Shown: positions 49,651 to 59,773, numbered from the stretch's first letter. The stretch: DNA of 64,000 nt from an uncultured Veillonellaceae bacterium (GCA_902801565.1 CADCIX010000001.1:1-64000), one strand, 5' to 3'. The notes: generated from the sequence alone by a model not told the origin. A program made the numbers and translations.

Positions 49651-50743
49651 AGGCGTTGACTTTGATTTTGATCTCCAGCTTTTTGCGGATGGGGAGAAAA
49701 CCGAGGAACCAACAGCCAAGAAGCGCGAGGATGCCCGAAAGAAGGGCCAGGTAGGGAAGAGCCAGGAGCTCAACACGGCTTTTGTATTGCTTGTCGGGTT
49801 CTTTGTTGTCAAGCTCCTGTGGGAGCATATCTACGTTGAGATTTCCAACTATATGATGTACATTTATGGGCATTTGATGCAAAACGTGGATACGGAGTCG
49901 GTGCTGCAATTATTTATAGGTATTGTCATACTTTTGGCCAAGACGGTATTCCCAATTATGATAAGCATCATGCTCATAGGTTTGGCAATTAATTTTTTTC
50001 AGGTGGGACTCAATTTCAATACGGAAAGCATTGGGTTCAAGCTGGACAAACTGAATCCCATCAATGGATTTGGAAGGATATTTTCCAAGAGGACACTGGT
50101 AGAACTGGTAAAGTCCATATTCAAGATTATTGTCATCGGTTTTTTTCTTTACAATTACCTGAAAGACGAAATACCCTTTATGCCGCAGTTCATCTACTAT
50201 GATTTGGGAACAAGCCTGCAGGAGATCTCGAAAATACTGTTTGCCATGGTCTTCCAGGTCATTGCGGTGATCATCATCATGGCTGTGCTGGACTATGCCT
50301 ATCAGAAATGGCAGACAACACAGGACTTGAAGATGACGAAGCAGGAAGTCAAGGATGAGATGAAGCAGTCAGAAGGAGATCCGCAGATCAAGGGGAAGAT
50401 TCGCCAGAAGCAGCGCCAGATGGCCATGTCCCGCATGATGCAGGAAGTCCCGAAGGCGGATGTCATTGTTACCAATCCGACGCATTTTGCCGTGGCACTT
50501 CAGTATCACCAAGGAATGACAGCACCTCTTGTCGTGGCCAAGGGCCAGGATCTTGTAGCGCAGAAGATCAAGGATGCTGCCAGGGAGCACGATGTTCCGA
50601 TTGTGGAGAACAAGCCTTTGGCACGAGCCCTGTTTTTTTCTGTTGAGATTGGGGATATCGTGCCTCCTGAGTTGTACCAGGCGGTTGCCGAAGTCCTTGC
50701 CTATGTCTATCGGTTGAAGCATAGGAGCTATGGATACGCTTGA
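49613..50743 (+). CDS. flhB: Flagellar export switch protein FlhB
   Basis: FlhB sets the substrate specificity of export. The 376-residue product has DLQLFADGEKTEEPTAKKREDARKKGQVGKS, four membrane helices and the autocleavage motif NPTH (VTNPTHFAVALQYHQGM), followed by VAKGQDLVAQKIKDAAREHDVPIVENKPLAR. The start is uncertain: ATG 49613 or TTG 49628, both inside fliR and both without a good ribosome site. There is no in-frame start codon close to the conserved DFDLQLFA. Confidence 0.9.
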   Translation: MDEFRLSCKPCSEGVDFDFDLQLFADGEKTEEPTAKKREDARKKGQVGKSQELNTAFVLLVGFFVVKLLWEHIYVEISNYMMYIYGHLMQNVDTESVLQLFIGIVILLAKTVFPIMISIMLIGLAINFFQVGLNFNTESIGFKLDKLNPINGFGRIFSKRTLVELVKSIFKIIVIGFFLYNYLKDEIPFMPQFIYYDLGTSLQEISKILFAMVFQVIAVIIIMAVLDYAYQKWQTTQDLKMTKQEVKDEMKQSEGDPQIKGKIRQKQRQMAMSRMMQEVPKADVIVTNPTHFAVALQYHQGMTAPLVVAKGQDLVAQKIKDAAREHDVPIVENKPLARALFFSVEIGDIVPPELYQAVAEVLAYVYRLKHRSYGYA

Positions 50744-50779
50744 GGTTCGATGTTTTGTTAGTAATAAGGAGTTGCCAGT

Positions 50780-52834
50780 ATGGGTGGCGGCATTAGCTCG
50801 ATAAAGAAATATAGCGATATCATTATTGCCGTGGCAATCATCACGATTGTCATCATGATGATCATCCCATTGCCTACCGCACTGTTGGATCTTTTGATTT
50901 GTGTGAATATTACAGCGGCATTGGTGATTGTCATTTCAACAATTTACAATGAAGAAGCACTGGACCTGTCAGTATTTCCGTCATTGCTCCTTGTGACGAC
51001 GTTGTTTCGGCTGGCCCTGAATATATCTTCCACACGCCTCATCTTGCTGGAAGGCTATGCAGGCGAGGTCATCACTGCATTCGGCAACTTCGTTGTCGGA
51101 GGAAACCCGGTGGTCGGGTTTATCGTATTCGTTATCCTGGTCATCATCCAGTTTATTGTCATCACGAAGGGATCGGAGCGTGTGGCAGAGGTATCGGCAC
51201 GTTTCACCTTGGATGCTATGCCCGGCAAGCAGATGGCCATTGATGCAGACCTCAACCAGGGTGCCATCACGGATGCAGAGGCGAAGGTGCGGCGCGAGAA
51301 AATCCAGCGGGAAGCAGATTTTTTCGGCGCCATGGATGGTGCCAGCAAGTTCGTCAAGGGAGATGCCATCGCTGCAATCATTATCATGCTCATCAACATT
51401 TCGGGCGGATTCGTGATTGGCATTGTGCAGCGCAATCTGGAGGCCATCCAGGCACTGCAGCAATACACGCTTCTTACCGTGGGTGAGGGCCTTGTCAGCC
51501 AGATACCAGCCCTGCTCATTTCCACGGCGACAGGTATTATCGTTACCCGTTCTGCATCGGAGGGAAATCTGGGGGCAGATATTGTCAACCAATTTTTCCG
51601 CAATGATCGCATATATTTCATCATCAGCGGCGTGCTTGTCTTTCTTGCGATAGTGCCTGGCCTTCCGGGGATTCCCTTTACCTGTCTTGCTGTTGCCTGC
51701 TTCTTCATTGGACGCGGGCTGCGCAAGAAAGAGGAGAAGGCTGTTGAGTCCACCAAGGTGGAAAAGAAGGAGAAGGACAAGGCAGAGGCGACAAAGCCGG
51801 AGAATATCGTGTCCTTGCTGCAGGTCGATCCCATGGAACTGGAAATTGGCTACAGCCTGATCCCGCTTGTCGATACAGGGCAGGGTGGCGATCTCCTCGA
51901 CCGCATCGTCATGATCCGGCGCCAATGTGCGCTGGAACTGGGGTTGGTGGTGCCGACCATCCGCATTCGCGATAACATCCAGATCAAACCCAATGCCTAT
52001 ATCATCAAATTGAAGGGAATCGAGATTGCCAAGGGCGAACTCCTTTTGGATCACTATCTGGCGATGAACTCCGGCACGGTGTTTGAAGAGGTTCCGGGTA
52101 TTGAGACGATAGAGCCGGCCTTTGGCCTGCCGGCGCTTTGGATTCCAGAAACGGAGCGCGAACAGGCAGAACTCAATGGCTATACGGTCGTGGATGCGGT
52201 TTCCGTGCTGGCGACGCATCTCACGGAGGTCATCAAGGCACATGCCGCGGAAATCCTTGGACGCCAGGAAACGCAGAACCTTGTGGACAATCTCAAGAAG
52301 ACGAATCAGTCCCTGGTGGACGAGGTTGTGCCCGATCTCATGAGTGTGGGCGAGATCCAGAAAATCCTGTCGAATCTTCTCAGGGAACGCATTTCCATCC
52401 GGGATATGGCTACGATCCTGGAAGTCCTGTCGGATTATGCACGCGCGACGAAGGACACGGAAATCCTCACGGAATACGTGCGCCATGCGATGGCACGGCA
52501 GATCACGCAGCAGTATGTACAGGGGAACGTATTGGCATGCGTCACGCTGGATCCGTCCTTGGAGAACCGCATTGCCGGCGGGGTGCAGCGGACAGACCAT
52601 GGTTCTTATGTGAATCTGGATCCGGATTCCATGCAGAAACTGATGACTGCGCTCAATACGGAACTGACCAAATTGACCAATATGGGCTATCAGCCGATCG
52701 TGCTCACCAGTCCGGCCGTAAGGCTTTATTTCCGCAAACTCGCGGAGCGTTCTGTGCCGGGTCTTACCGTGCTTTCTCATGCGGAAATCGATCAGAGCGT
52801 GGAGATACAGATTCTTGGGGTGGTGAAGATCTAA
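50780..52834 (+). CDS. flhA: Flagellar export gate protein FlhA
   Basis: The 684-residue product has eight N-terminal membrane helices, the FHIPEP-type motif RFTLDAMPGKQMAIDADLNQGAI, conserved ALNISSTRLIL and a C-terminal cytoplasmic domain (NLVDNLKKTNQSLVDEVVPDLMSVGEIQKIL) that docks export chaperones. AAGGAG precedes the ATG. Confidence 0.97.
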   Translation: MGGGISSIKKYSDIIIAVAIITIVIMMIIPLPTALLDLLICVNITAALVIVISTIYNEEALDLSVFPSLLLVTTLFRLALNISSTRLILLEGYAGEVITAFGNFVVGGNPVVGFIVFVILVIIQFIVITKGSERVAEVSARFTLDAMPGKQMAIDADLNQGAITDAEAKVRREKIQREADFFGAMDGASKFVKGDAIAAIIIMLINISGGFVIGIVQRNLEAIQALQQYTLLTVGEGLVSQIPALLISTATGIIVTRSASEGNLGADIVNQFFRNDRIYFIISGVLVFLAIVPGLPGIPFTCLAVACFFIGRGLRKKEEKAVESTKVEKKEKDKAEATKPENIVSLLQVDPMELEIGYSLIPLVDTGQGGDLLDRIVMIRRQCALELGLVVPTIRIRDNIQIKPNAYIIKLKGIEIAKGELLLDHYLAMNSGTVFEEVPGIETIEPAFGLPALWIPETEREQAELNGYTVVDAVSVLATHLTEVIKAHAAEILGRQETQNLVDNLKKTNQSLVDEVVPDLMSVGEIQKILSNLLRERISIRDMATILEVLSDYARATKDTEILTEYVRHAMARQITQQYVQGNVLACVTLDPSLENRIAGGVQRTDHGSYVNLDPDSMQKLMTALNTELTKLTNMGYQPIVLTSPAVRLYFRKLAERSVPGLTVLSHAEIDQSVEIQILGVVKI

Positions 52835-52835
52835 A

Positions 52836-54284
52836 GTGCAGATCAAGGTATTCAAGGCCGCTACAATGAAAGAGGCAATGGAGCAGGTGAAGGAAACCCT
52901 TGGCAGGGATGCGGTCATTCTGCATACCAAGAAATACAAGGATGGCGGCTTTTTGGGGTATCGCAGCAAGGAAATCGTGGAGGTCACGGCTGCTGTGGAG
53001 GAAGAGGCCAGTCCCGCCAAGACAAGGAAGCGGAAAACGGTTCCCAAGGAAAAGGCAGAGATGGCGGAGCCTGCCCCTGACAAAGCTGCCCAGCCGATCC
53101 TGCCCAATGCGGTATTGGCTCAATACAAGACCCATGGGACAGAGCAGGGTGTGGAAATTGCGGCCCAGGGTGCCGCCCGTCCGGCAGCATCCATCCAGGC
53201 ACCATCCTTCCCGGCTTTTGGGGAAGATTCTTTTGCTGCTCCCTCGGAAAAGGATTCTGCTCCTCCTGGCATGATGGAGGGAGGCGCACAGAGGTCCCGC
53301 ATCATAAAAGCCGAGGAACTGCAGGCACCGGGGAAGAAAACGGAACAGCAGGGAAGTTCTGAAACACAGAAAAAGCCTGCGCAGGAGTTGTCTCTGGAGG
53401 AATATGAGGCGGCATCCAGGGAAGATGCGGAAAAAATACAAAAACTTGAAGACGAACTCGCTCAGATGAAAACTCTGCTGGCGCAGGTCATGAGCAAGGA
53501 CTCGCCGGAGGGAAGCATTTCCCTGCAGGAGGCATTGCGTCGTCAGGAGGTGGAAAGTGCTATCCTGGACGATATGGCGGCACATTCCGGTGCAGGAGAG
53601 ACCTTGGCGGATATGAAATCTGCCGAAGCGAAGATAACTCTTCGCAGCTATCTTGATCGCGTAGTCAAGTATTCCGAGGGCATCCAGCTCAAGAAGCACG
53701 GCTCCCGCATTGTGGCACTTATCGGCCCTACGGGCGTCGGCAAGACAACAACCCTTGCAAAGATTGCTGCAGGATTTGTTCTGGAGAAGGGGATAAGTGC
53801 AGCGCTGATCACCGCGGACACCTATCGGATTTCTGCCGTGGAGCAGCTCAAGACCTATTCGGATATCATCGGGCTGCCCTTGGAAATCGTGTATTCGCCG
53901 GAAGAACTTCGCATGGCGATCCGCAAGCACAATGACAAGCAGCTGATCCTCATCGATACCGCAGGGCGGAGCCAGCACAATGAGTACCAGATGAAGGAAC
54001 TGAAGGAACTGCTCAGGGCAAATTCCCGCATTGAGAAGCATCTGGTGATTAGTGCGACGACAAAGAACCAGGATGCGGCGGATATTTTGGAGAAGTTTTC
54101 GGATTGCAGGCCGGAGCGGGTCATCTTCACAAAGGTGGATGAGACCTGCAGCGTGGGGCTGATCCTGAATCTCCTTTACGAAAAGGAAATTGCTCTTTCC
54201 TATCTGGCCTATGGACAAAGTGTTCCTGATGATATCATGCCGGCCAGCGCAGAGAAATTAGCAGAATTGCTGTTGAGGGAATGA
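52836..54284 (+). CDS. flhF: Flagellar GTPase FlhF (SRP family)
   Basis: FlhF marks the site and number of flagella. The 482-residue product has the B domain start (MQIKVFKAATMKEAMEQVKETLGRDAVILHTKKY), a variable Pro/Ala/Glu-rich middle (about 50-230) and the NG GTPase domain (LIGPTGVGKTTTLAKIAAGF, DTYRISAVEQLKTYSDI, ILIDTAGRSQHN, FTKVDET). The start is GTG, 1 base after the flhA stop. Confidence 0.95.
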   Translation: MQIKVFKAATMKEAMEQVKETLGRDAVILHTKKYKDGGFLGYRSKEIVEVTAAVEEEASPAKTRKRKTVPKEKAEMAEPAPDKAAQPILPNAVLAQYKTHGTEQGVEIAAQGAARPAASIQAPSFPAFGEDSFAAPSEKDSAPPGMMEGGAQRSRIIKAEELQAPGKKTEQQGSSETQKKPAQELSLEEYEAASREDAEKIQKLEDELAQMKTLLAQVMSKDSPEGSISLQEALRRQEVESAILDDMAAHSGAGETLADMKSAEAKITLRSYLDRVVKYSEGIQLKKHGSRIVALIGPTGVGKTTTLAKIAAGFVLEKGISAALITADTYRISAVEQLKTYSDIIGLPLEIVYSPEELRMAIRKHNDKQLILIDTAGRSQHNEYQMKELKELLRANSRIEKHLVISATTKNQDAADILEKFSDCRPERVIFTKVDETCSVGLILNLLYEKEIALSYLAYGQSVPDDIMPASAEKLAELLLRE

Positions 54285-54285
54285 T

Positions 54286-55203
54286 ATGGAAGATCAGGCA
54301 ACGAAACTCAGAAAACTTATCGAGGACAAGGCAGGCCAGTCACATGGATGGATAGAGGGCAGCTCTTCCTCGGACAGCAAGGCTGCACCGGAAGACCGCA
54401 AAACCCGCGTGATTGCCATCACAAGCGGAAAGGGCGGCGTGGGCAAGACGAACCTTACGGTGAACCTGGCAATCGCCTTGGGCATGGAGGGAAAGCGTGT
54501 CCTGGTCATTGATGCGGATTTGGGTATGGCAAATGTAGATGTCGTGCTGGGAAGTTTGTCAAAGCATCATTTACTGAACCTTCTGGATGAAGATGTGGAG
54601 CTTTCGGACGTCCTCATTCATGGACCCTATGGAGTGAACTACATTTCGGGAGGGTCAGGAATTGAGAAGGCCCAGGAATTCACCATGGCAGAGAGGCAAA
54701 GGCTCATGCAGAAGCTGTCGGGATGCGGGCAGCTTGCGGATATCATCCTCGTGGACACAGGGGCAGGGCTTGGAAAGAATGTCATGGATTTCATATTGGC
54801 CGCGGACGAGGTACTCCTGGTGACAACACCGGAACCTACAGCCCTCACGGATGCCTATGCTGTCATGAAGGCATACAGCATGTATGCGTCGAATAAGAAT
54901 ATCAGACTGGTAGTGAACCGTGTCTATGATGAAGGGGAAAGCAGGGATGTGGTGGCGAAGCTCCAGAAGACTTCGCAAAAGTTCCTGAATATGCCCATTG
55001 AATGTGCAGGATATATTTATGAGGACCGCAATGTCATGGGCTCGGTGCGCAAGCAGAAGCCTTTTTTGGCAGCGAAACCGGATACTTTGGCATCCAAATG
55101 TGTGCGCGCTATGGCAAATACGATTATTTATGGTGGAAATATGACGGTAAAACAGGGGTGGAAAGGATTTTTACGTCAAATTTTTAATTTTTCGCGAAAA
55201 TGA
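54286..55203 (+). CDS. flhG: Flagellar number regulator FlhG (MinD-like ATPase, YlxH)
   Basis: The 305-residue product begins with the FlhF-activating peptide region (DQATKLRKLIE), then the deviant Walker A SGKGGVGKTNLTVNLA, IDADLGMANVDVVLG, VDTGAGLGKNVMDFILAADE and TTPEPTALTDAYAV. The C-terminus is basic with aromatic residues and may form the membrane-binding helix. It starts 1 base after flhF. Confidence 0.95.
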   Translation: MEDQATKLRKLIEDKAGQSHGWIEGSSSSDSKAAPEDRKTRVIAITSGKGGVGKTNLTVNLAIALGMEGKRVLVIDADLGMANVDVVLGSLSKHHLLNLLDEDVELSDVLIHGPYGVNYISGGSGIEKAQEFTMAERQRLMQKLSGCGQLADIILVDTGAGLGKNVMDFILAADEVLLVTTPEPTALTDAYAVMKAYSMYASNKNIRLVVNRVYDEGESRDVVAKLQKTSQKFLNMPIECAGYIYEDRNVMGSVRKQKPFLAAKPDTLASKCVRAMANTIIYGGNMTVKQGWKGFLRQIFNFSRK

Positions 55204-55218
55204 TGGAGGAACTTTGGT

Positions 55219-55902
55219 ATGGCGGGCGAATTAATAAAAGCAGGGGATATTTTAAAAATTGGGCAGCGTTTGGAATTCTATGTGGAGGATGATGAGGAGA
55301 AATACCTCAGCCGCATTGAGGATGTTGCGGAGAAGGAGTTCATTGCGGGAATGCCCCTGACGCGCCAGCGGGTACCGGTAATCCCCCGCCAGGGTTCGAA
55401 GCTTTATGGCCTGGCTGTGGGAGACCAGTGCCGATACCGTTTCATGACGACATTCCAGGGAACCGGATGGACGGATGGGAATATTCCTATCTGGCATGTC
55501 AAGATGCCGGAGCGTGTGGAGAAGTTCCAGAACCGGGAATTCGTTCGGATCAAGGTGAGCCAGAGGATACATGTCAGATTGATCGACAAGGATGGCGGCA
55601 TTGGGGATCCTATTGGCACGTGGACCATTGATATCAGCGGTGGCGGCGTGAGTTTCCTCCTGCGGCAGCCGGTGGCAGAGAATTCGAAGGCCGGCCTGGA
55701 AATCCATGATATTCCGGATGTCGGGACAGTAAGCGTCATGAGCCGGATTGTGCGATGTGTGAAACAGAAGAACCCTGATGGGGAAATCGTCTACCAGGTA
55801 GGGGCTCACTTCCTGGATTTATCGCGGTTGACCGTGAACAAGCTTGTCAAGTACCTTTTTGCTGTGCAAAGGAGAGCTATTGCAAAGGGGATTAATTTAT
55901 AA
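55219..55902 (+). CDS. PilZ-domain flagellar brake protein (YcgR/DgrA-like)
   Basis: The 227-residue product has an N-terminal YcgR-like beta domain (about 1-100) and a PilZ domain with the c-di-GMP binding motifs RxxxR (NREFVRIKV) and DxSxxG (IDISGGGVSFLL). Such proteins slow or bias the motor when c-di-GMP is high. Its place between flhG and cheB supports a motility role. GGAGGAAC lies upstream of the ATG. Confidence 0.93.
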   Translation: MAGELIKAGDILKIGQRLEFYVEDDEEKYLSRIEDVAEKEFIAGMPLTRQRVPVIPRQGSKLYGLAVGDQCRYRFMTTFQGTGWTDGNIPIWHVKMPERVEKFQNREFVRIKVSQRIHVRLIDKDGGIGDPIGTWTIDISGGGVSFLLRQPVAENSKAGLEIHDIPDVGTVSVMSRIVRCVKQKNPDGEIVYQVGAHFLDLSRLTVNKLVKYLFAVQRRAIAKGINL

Positions 55903-55916
55903 GTGGGGTGGACAGG

Positions 55917-57116
55917 ATGATTCGTGTCTTGATTGCTGACGATTCCGCGTTCATGCGGAAGGTACTATCAGACTTATTCCAAAAGCATCCGGATTTTGAG
56001 GTTGCTGGCACGGCAGTGGATGGCAAAGATACCATCAGCAAGGTCAAGTCATTGAAGCCGGATCTTGTGACATTGGATGTGAATATGCCGGTAATGGATG
56101 GCATCAATGCGCTGGCAGTGATCATGCGGGAGTGCCCTACCCCGGTGGTCATGATCAGCAGCCTGACCAAGCAGGGCACGGATGCCACGGTCAGGGCATT
56201 GAGCCTTGGTGCGGTGGATTTCATCAGCAAGGCAGGGGGGTCTATTTCCAGGATTGACACCATAGAGGAAGAGATACTGGAAAAATGCAGGAGCGCAGCC
56301 GGTGCACGGGTCCGGCGCATCGGCGGAGAGACTGCAAGGACAGGAGTTTCCTCTGGCCCGCCTGTCATGCGGCGCATTGAATTGCCGCAGCGAACAGGAG
56401 CAAAACCGCCATCCCAGCCGGAACCTCCAGCGCAGCAGCCTTCCATAGGTTTTGCGAAACGACAGAATCCCCTTCTGCAACGACGGGCAAAGCCGGTATC
56501 GGGATCGGAAGGGAAGCCGGTGGATGCGAGTTTTGGCGGTGCAAGCAGCAAGAAGCTCGTGGTTATCGGTACTTCCACAGGAGGGCCGCAGGCACTTCAG
56601 CGGGTCATCACCCGTCTGCCTGGCAACCTTCCCTGCGGCGTGGTCGTCGTGCAGCATATGCCTCCAGGCTTTACGAAATCTCTGGCCGATCGTCTGGACA
56701 ATATCTCAGCAATCTCTGTCAAGGAGGCAGAGCATGAGGATGTTATTCAGCCGGGCCATGTATATATAGCCCCGGGCAACTATCATCTCAGGGTTGCCCC
56801 CAATGGTTCCAGCCGAAAGATCCTGTTGAGCCAGGAACCGCCGGTGGGGAACCACCGGCCTGCCGTGAATGTCATGTATGATTCTGCGGCGCAGTTCGGG
56901 CGTGACCTTGTGGCGGTCATCATGACGGGCATGGGATGCGATGGCTGTGAGGGCATGAAGAAGATCAAGTCCAACGGGGGATACAGCATCGCCCAGAACG
57001 AGGAGACCTCCGTTGTCTATGGCATGCCGAAAGCGGTCGTTGATGCCGGGCTTGCAGATGAGATCCAGCCTTTAGAGAGCATAGCCAAGGCGATCGTCGA
57101 AGCGGTAAAAAAATAG
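55917..57116 (+). CDS. cheB: Chemotaxis protein-glutamate methylesterase CheB
   Basis: CheB demethylates receptors for adaptation. The 399-residue product has a receiver domain (DD 8-9, Asp54 in TLDVNMPVMDG), a Pro/Gln-rich linker and a methylesterase domain with Ser in GTSTGGPQAL, His in VVQHMPPGF and Asp in TGMGCDG. ATG 55917 behind GGGGTGG is preferred over GTG 55908. No cheR is in the window. Confidence 0.95.
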   Translation: MIRVLIADDSAFMRKVLSDLFQKHPDFEVAGTAVDGKDTISKVKSLKPDLVTLDVNMPVMDGINALAVIMRECPTPVVMISSLTKQGTDATVRALSLGAVDFISKAGGSISRIDTIEEEILEKCRSAAGARVRRIGGETARTGVSSGPPVMRRIELPQRTGAKPPSQPEPPAQQPSIGFAKRQNPLLQRRAKPVSGSEGKPVDASFGGASSKKLVVIGTSTGGPQALQRVITRLPGNLPCGVVVVQHMPPGFTKSLADRLDNISAISVKEAEHEDVIQPGHVYIAPGNYHLRVAPNGSSRKILLSQEPPVGNHRPAVNVMYDSAAQFGRDLVAVIMTGMGCDGCEGMKKIKSNGGYSIAQNEETSVVYGMPKAVVDAGLADEIQPLESIAKAIVEAVKK

Positions 57117-57137
57117 GAAGATATAGGGGGAATACAA

Positions 57138-59234
57138 ATGGATACCAATCAGTATATGGACATGTTTCTGGATGAGTCTCATGAGCATCTGCAGCAGCTG
57201 AATGACGGCCTGCTCAGCCTTGAGGACAATATGGAGGATCTATCCGTCCTGAACGATATCTTCCGTAATGCTCATACCCTGAAAGGCATGTCGGCAACCA
57301 TGGGCTACAACAAGATTGCCGAGCTTACCCATGAGATGGAGGATGTCCTCGACCTCCTTCGCCATGAACAGCTGAAACTTACGGAGGATATCATTGATGT
57401 TCTCTTCAAGTGTCTGGATTCCCTGGAGCAGATGGTTGACAATGTGGGCAATGGTGACCCGGAGGATCTCATAGACGTATCCGATTTGGTGACAAAGCTC
57501 AGTGCCCTTTCCAGCGGCAATCCCGAAGCGCTTGCAGCGGCATCGGAGGCTCCGGCTGCAGCGCCTGCGGCACCTGCCGGGGAGGCTGCACCTCCTGCAG
57601 ATCTTGGCTTCGAGCTTACGGATGTGGAGCGTGGCGTCATCAAGCAGGCCCAGGAAACCGGTTTGCGCGGCATCCATATCAAAGTCACTCTTGCAGAGAC
57701 CTGCCTGTTGAAATCGGCACGATCCTATATGGTCATGAATGCGCTGGATGAATTGGGCGACGTGGTGAAATCCATCCCGCCGGCCGAGGAGCTGGAGCAG
57801 GAGAAATTTGAGCACAGCTTTGAGGTCGTCGTTGTGACAGCGGCCGAAGAGAAGGTCATTGAAGATGCAATCCTGTCGATTTCGGAAGTCGAGTCAGCAG
57901 TGGTTGAAGTGATTGACCTTGAGAAGAAGGCAGAGCCGGCAGCGGCCGCTCCTCCTCCGGCTCCAGCTGCAGCTGCGGCACCTGCTCCGGCAGCACCTGC
58001 CCCGGTGTCTACGGCGAAACCTGCCCCGGCAGCCCCCAAAACGGCTGCACCGAAACAGGCTGCTGCGCCCCCGGCAAAGAAAAGCCATGCGGGACAGTCT
58101 GTGCGCGTGGATATTGAGAAGCTGGATACCCTCATGAATCTCATGGGAGAGCTTGTCATCAACAAGGTGCGTCTGGAGCAGATCGGCCAGACCCATCGCA
58201 TCAGTGAGCTTACAGAAACCCTGGAGCAGATGGATCGCGTGACCACGGATCTGCAGAACATCGTCATGAAGGTCCGCATGGTGCCGGTAAGCCAGGTATT
58301 CAACCGCTTCCCGCGCATGGTCCGCGATGTGGCGAAAGAACTGAACAAGGAAATCAACCTTACCATCGAGGGTGAGGAAACAGAACTTGACCGTACGGTT
58401 ATCGATGAGATCGGCGATCCCATCATGCACCTCCTCCGCAATTCTCTGGACCATGGTGTTGAGCATCCCGATGACCGCGAGGCGAAGGGCAAGCCCCGTG
58501 TCGGCGAGGTCGGCCTGATTGCCCGTCATGAGGGCAACAATGTCGTCATCATGGTCACGGACGATGGCGCCGGCATCAATGCGGACAAGATGCGCCGCAA
58601 GGCTGTTGAGAAGGGCATGATGACACAGGAAGAGGTCGACAAGCTTGATGATGCGGATGCAGTGAGGATCATCTTCCTGCCGGGCTTCTCCACGGCCGAG
58701 CAGATCAGTGATATTTCCGGCCGCGGTGTTGGCATGGATGTTGTCCGCAACAAGATCGAGGCCCTTTCCGGCCATGTGGACGTGGAGACCCATATCGATG
58801 AAGGCTCTGTGTTCAAGATCAAGCTGCCGTTGACTCTGGCCATCATACAGGCCATGCTGGTCAAGGTCCAGGAAGAGATGTATGCGATTCCTCTTGGCTC
58901 CATTGACAGTACCATCAATATCCAGCCGGATGACATCAAGACCGTACAGAACAAGGAAGTCATTGTCCTGCGCGGCGAGATCATCCCGATCATCCGCATG
59001 GAGCAGACCTTGCAGATACCGCATGTCAAGGATTTTGACGAGATATTTGTCGTTGTTGTGCATGCAGGCGAGGCCAAGGCCGGCATTGTTGTCGACAACC
59101 TCATCGGGCAGCAGGAAATCGTTATCAAGACCTTGGGCAACCTCTTCACAGGACTGAAGATGTTCTCGGGTGCAACAGTTCTCGGCGACGGGCGCGTTGC
59201 ATTGATTATCGATGTTGCTACCATGATGCAGTAA
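57138..59234 (+). CDS. cheA: Chemotaxis histidine kinase CheA
   Basis: The 698-residue product has the Hpt domain with phospho-His46 (FRNAHTLKGMSATMG), a CheY-binding P2 region, two Ala/Pro-rich linkers (about 135-155 and 270-315), the dimerisation helix (VDIEKLDTLMNLMGELVINKVRLEQ), the ATP domain (HLLRNSLDHGVEHPDDR, VTDDGAGIN, ISGRGVGMDVVRNKIEALSG) and a C-terminal CheW-like domain. Order and length are normal. Confidence 0.97.
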   Translation: MDTNQYMDMFLDESHEHLQQLNDGLLSLEDNMEDLSVLNDIFRNAHTLKGMSATMGYNKIAELTHEMEDVLDLLRHEQLKLTEDIIDVLFKCLDSLEQMVDNVGNGDPEDLIDVSDLVTKLSALSSGNPEALAAASEAPAAAPAAPAGEAAPPADLGFELTDVERGVIKQAQETGLRGIHIKVTLAETCLLKSARSYMVMNALDELGDVVKSIPPAEELEQEKFEHSFEVVVVTAAEEKVIEDAILSISEVESAVVEVIDLEKKAEPAAAAPPPAPAAAAAPAPAAPAPVSTAKPAPAAPKTAAPKQAAAPPAKKSHAGQSVRVDIEKLDTLMNLMGELVINKVRLEQIGQTHRISELTETLEQMDRVTTDLQNIVMKVRMVPVSQVFNRFPRMVRDVAKELNKEINLTIEGEETELDRTVIDEIGDPIMHLLRNSLDHGVEHPDDREAKGKPRVGEVGLIARHEGNNVVIMVTDDGAGINADKMRRKAVEKGMMTQEEVDKLDDADAVRIIFLPGFSTAEQISDISGRGVGMDVVRNKIEALSGHVDVETHIDEGSVFKIKLPLTLAIIQAMLVKVQEEMYAIPLGSIDSTINIQPDDIKTVQNKEVIVLRGEIIPIIRMEQTLQIPHVKDFDEIFVVVVHAGEAKAGIVVDNLIGQQEIVIKTLGNLFTGLKMFSGATVLGDGRVALIIDVATMMQ

Positions 59235-59249
59235 GGGAGGGATCTCGAG

Positions 59250-59735
59250 ATGGCAAAAGAATTGACCACGTTGAAGGACGAGATGAACAATGTTGTGGAT
59301 GAAGGCACACAGGTAGTTGCCTTCAAGCTTCGGGACGAGGAATATGGCATCAGCATCCTGAATGTGCAGGAAATCCGCAATCTCACCGATATCACCCGTG
59401 TTCCGTTTGCTGCGGATTTCATCAAGGGTGTCATCAATCTGCGCGGAAGCGTTTTGCCGGTCATCGACCTGAAGCAGAGGCTGGGCCTGGAGCAGACACC
59501 CTACACGGAAAAGACCCGCATCGTAACGGTGACGGTGGATGATCTCCATGTGGGGATGCTGGTGGATGCTGTGACAGAGGTCATTACCATCGACAGCAAG
59601 CCTGTGGATGCAAAAAAGGCTGTGAACGGCAAGGAGATTACGCGCTTCCTGAGCGGGATTGGCAATATGGATGGTCGTCTCATCATCATGCTGAACCTTG
59701 AGGAGATTATCGGCATGCCGAAAGAGAGCAAGTGA
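59250..59735 (+). CDS. cheW: Chemotaxis coupling protein CheW
   Basis: CheW links CheA to receptors. The 161-residue product has VVAFKLRDEEYGISILNVQEIRNLTDITRVPFAADFIKGVINLRGSVLPVIDLKQRLGL, the family signature. AAGGGAGGG precedes the ATG. Confidence 0.97.
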   Translation: MAKELTTLKDEMNNVVDEGTQVVAFKLRDEEYGISILNVQEIRNLTDITRVPFAADFIKGVINLRGSVLPVIDLKQRLGLEQTPYTEKTRIVTVTVDDLHVGMLVDAVTEVITIDSKPVDAKKAVNGKEITRFLSGIGNMDGRLIIMLNLEEIIGMPKESK

Positions 59736-59773
59736 TATAAGGTTTTACTAATCTGCAAATGAGGTGTCGTAAT

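Noticed and set aside
50981-53107. 708-codon minus-strand frame opposite flhA and flhF
   Set aside because: Runs across two well-supported plus-strand genes and has no recognisable motif.
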